Shown here one piece after another: positions 62,597-64,000 of a stretch of DNA of 64,000 nucleotides. The stretch comes from Breoghania sp963678585. Lineage in GTDB: Bacteria > Pseudomonadota > Alphaproteobacteria > Rhizobiales > Stappiaceae. Under the pieces are notes generated by a model. It searched no databases, was not told the DNA's origin, and was given only the letters and a program-made list of their open reading frames with translations. Each line of letters begins with the position of its first letter. Positions within the stretch are counted from its first letter, which is position 1. A program made the translations under genes and the position numbers. The stretch spans positions 62,001 through 126,000 of the forward strand of contig CAXXGA010000002.1 of assembly GCA_963678585.2 (NCBI GenBank). The letters are read 5' to 3'.

Positions 62597-63082
62597 ATGA
62601 CTGGCATTGAACTGGCTCAAATTCGCAAAGCTGCGGGTCTTTCGCAAACCAAACTCGGTGAGCTAGTGGGCATCAATCGACAGACCGTGAGCTATTGGGA
62701 GAACAAGGCCAAAGTCGATCCGAGAGCTCGGACCGTAAAGCGCATGGCTAGGGCCCTGCAATTGCCCGATACACTTCCGGTCAAACGCGCGCGCGCGTCA
62801 TGGGGTGATAGACTGCGAGAAGCCGAGGCTAAGCGCGAGGTCGCGCAGAAGGCACGCTTCGACGCCATGTTTGAGCGCTTAGTTCAGCGTGAAGCGAAAC
62901 GCAGAGTACCTTGCAACGCCAAGACCCGAAAAGGCACACCCTGCCGGATGATGTCGGAACCAGGAAAGACACGCTGCAAGCTGCATGGCGGACTGTCGAC
63001 AGGAGCGCGAACTCAGGATGGTATCGAACGCATCCGGGAGGCGCAGAAAAAGCGATGGGCGAGGTGGCGGGCGCAAAAATGA
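62597..63082 (+). CDS. XRE-type HTH protein with HGGxSTG domain
   Basis: A 161-residue DNA-binding protein. Residues 4-60 form an XRE HTH (LAQIRKAAGLSQTKLGELVGINRQTVSYWENKAKV). After a basic linker, a small zinc-type module has C106, C116, C127 and H130, ending with LHGGLSTGARTQDGIERIREAQKKRW, the HGGxSTG family signature. Proteins with this tail are frequent in phage and mobile regions of alphaproteobacteria. The ATG at 62597 follows GGGGAGGGG; the frame upstream reads poorly. It may regulate the island genes. Preceded by an AT-rich promoter-like gap. Confidence 0.85.
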   Translation: MTGIELAQIRKAAGLSQTKLGELVGINRQTVSYWENKAKVDPRARTVKRMARALQLPDTLPVKRARASWGDRLREAEAKREVAQKARFDAMFERLVQREAKRRVPCNAKTRKGTPCRMMSEPGKTRCKLHGGLSTGARTQDGIERIREAQKKRWARWRAQK

Positions 63083-63472
63083 GTGTCATGAATGAGGCCG
63101 TTAGCGGACTGGCGGCTAGCGTGCTTCGATTGCGGTTAGCTGACATTCGTCGGTGCTGAATGAGTTGCCGCTTCCGGCCCTCTGCGGTCATTCAAATCTG
63201 GCGCGGCGGACGGCCGCTCCCTGCCCAGTTTCGACATTGGCTTTTAGCGCGGTGGGGCTGCCAAGGGTGGAAATCGGTCTGATGGCAAGGCAGCACGGAA
63301 GTTGAAACAAGTATTAGATCCGAGTTGTGCAGATGCCTGCTCGGTCCATTGGGCCGGCGGAAATCACCGTAATTTGTTCAGCCAAGGGATGCCTCACCCG
63401 AGCATTATTACCATGGCCGTGGGTGACTTCGTCAGCTACTCTACCTTTGGTGAATCTGCATAGGAGCAGTCA
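63083..63472. other. Intergenic region in the accessory island
   Basis: About 390 bp between the XRE/HGGxSTG gene and the next helicase. No supported gene. The segment near 63150-63195 (AATGAGTTGCCGCTTCCGG...) resembles short dispersed intergenic repeats of alphaproteobacteria, but no second copy was found in this window. Confidence 0.4.
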
Positions 63473-64000
63473 GTGGTACTAGATCTTAAGAAATTGAAAG
63501 CGGGAAACTCGTCGAAGAAGCAGACTGATCCTCGTAAGATATTTACGACATTGAAGCGCAATCCGCGATTCAAGCGGCCTTCTGATGAGCAGGGCGACGT
63601 TTTGGACGCTTGGTATGCTGCACGAACCCAACAAAGTGTAACGTTGAAAATGAACACGGGTTCTGGGAAAACCATTGTTGGCCTTCTTTGCTTGCAAAGC
63701 TGCCTGAATGAAGGCAAAGGTCCCGCCGTCTATGTTGTGCCAGACAACTTCCTTATTACTCAAGTTGTGGCGGAAGCAGGCGACCTCGGCATCGCAGTGA
63801 CAGAAGATATCGAAAGTGCAAATTTTTTATCTGGTGAATCTATTCTTGTCATAAATGTGTGGAAGCTGTTCAACGGAAAGTCAAAGTTTGGCGTTGGTCA
63901 AGGCAACACTCAAATCCGGATCGGTTCGATCGTCATAGACGATGCGCACGCTTGCCTCGCCACGGTCGCGGACCAATTCAAGATCAAACTAAGCGGCAAC
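63473..64000 (+). CDS. DEAD/DEAH-box helicase family protein (cut by window end)
   Basis: The first 176 residues of an SF2-type helicase. A Q-like segment (FKRPSDEQGDVLDAW) precedes Walker A (MNTGSGKTIVGLL, K66) and strand VYVVPDNFLITQVVAEA; the Walker B is IVIDDAHACL (D156-D157-A158-H159). The GTG at 63473 has AGGAG seven bases upstream and is not in any ATG-started frame. The frame is open to the window end. Such D-D-A-H helicases are found in defence islands, but without the rest of the gene the system cannot be named. Confidence 0.83.
   Translation, partial: MVLDLKKLKAGNSSKKQTDPRKIFTTLKRNPRFKRPSDEQGDVLDAWYAARTQQSVTLKMNTGSGKTIVGLLCLQSCLNEGKGPAVYVVPDNFLITQVVAEAGDLGIAVTEDIESANFLSGESILVINVWKLFNGKSKFGVGQGNTQIRIGSIVIDDAHACLATVADQFKIKLSGN

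Noticed and set aside
1..64000. tRNA genes and CRISPR arrays
   Set aside because: No T-loop-like GGTTCGAATCC patterns in a clover-leaf context and no regularly spaced repeats were seen by eye; a tRNAscan/CRISPR search would settle this.

Overview
The window is a GC-rich segment from an alphaproteobacterium, most likely Hyphomicrobiales (Rhizobiales) and perhaps Stappiaceae-like. This rests on gene content: a PodJ-like Sel1/peptidoglycan-binding polarity protein, soluble FixL with FixJ and FixK, a ccoNOQP-ccoGHIS block next to an alphaproteobacterial 5-aminolevulinate synthase, and a ligase-associated helicase/PdeM pair. Lineage is inferred from gene types, not from a marker gene. No rRNA, tRNA, CRISPR array or complete insertion sequence was recognised.

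Region by region: (1) 1-3.5 kb: two acyl-CoA dehydrogenases and a MerR regulator. Near-identical palindromic boxes lie upstream of the second dehydrogenase and of the regulator. (2) 3.7-19.6 kb: mostly housekeeping genes: PodJ-like protein, TauE exporter with a TIGR02186 protein, DNA-repair helicase/PdeM, small proteins, thioesterase, alpha/beta hydrolase, and a two-subunit sodium:solute symporter. (3) 20-24.4 kb: a LuxR-type response regulator and a symporter-hybrid histidine kinase, together resembling the CrbS/CrbR acetate-switch pair. (4) 25-40 kb: an oxygen-response block of fixL-fixJ, fixK, hemN, ccoNOQP, ccoGHIS and hemA. TTGAY-N4-RTCAA boxes lie upstream of hemN and ccoN. FixLJ would sense low oxygen and raise FixK, and FixK would activate the cbb3 oxidase and oxygen-independent heme synthesis. 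(5) 40-46 kb: two receiver proteins (one fused to what looks like a degenerate kinase module), a KDPG-type aldolase, a TauE-family exporter and a ThrE-type exporter. (6) 46-56.5 kb: a catabolic-looking cluster: NitT/TauT-type ABC importer, IclR regulator, shikimate-dehydrogenase-like enzyme, cytoplasmic FG-GAP protein, DHDPS-family lyase, ribokinase-family kinase and homocysteine-S-methyltransferase-family protein. A 13-bp motif recurs in the two divergent promoter regions of this cluster.

(7) 56.5-64 kb differs in character: looser spacing, AT-rich gaps, a 15-base C run, a lone HigA-type antitoxin, a small protein with a HEPN-type RNAFEH motif, a 1167-residue SF1 (DNA2/NAM7-like) helicase with a long coiled-coil insertion, an XRE/HGGxSTG protein and a DEAD/DEAH helicase cut by the window end. 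It reads as an accessory, probably defence-related, island. The HEPN-like gene plus SF1 helicase is the best candidate for an undescribed system.
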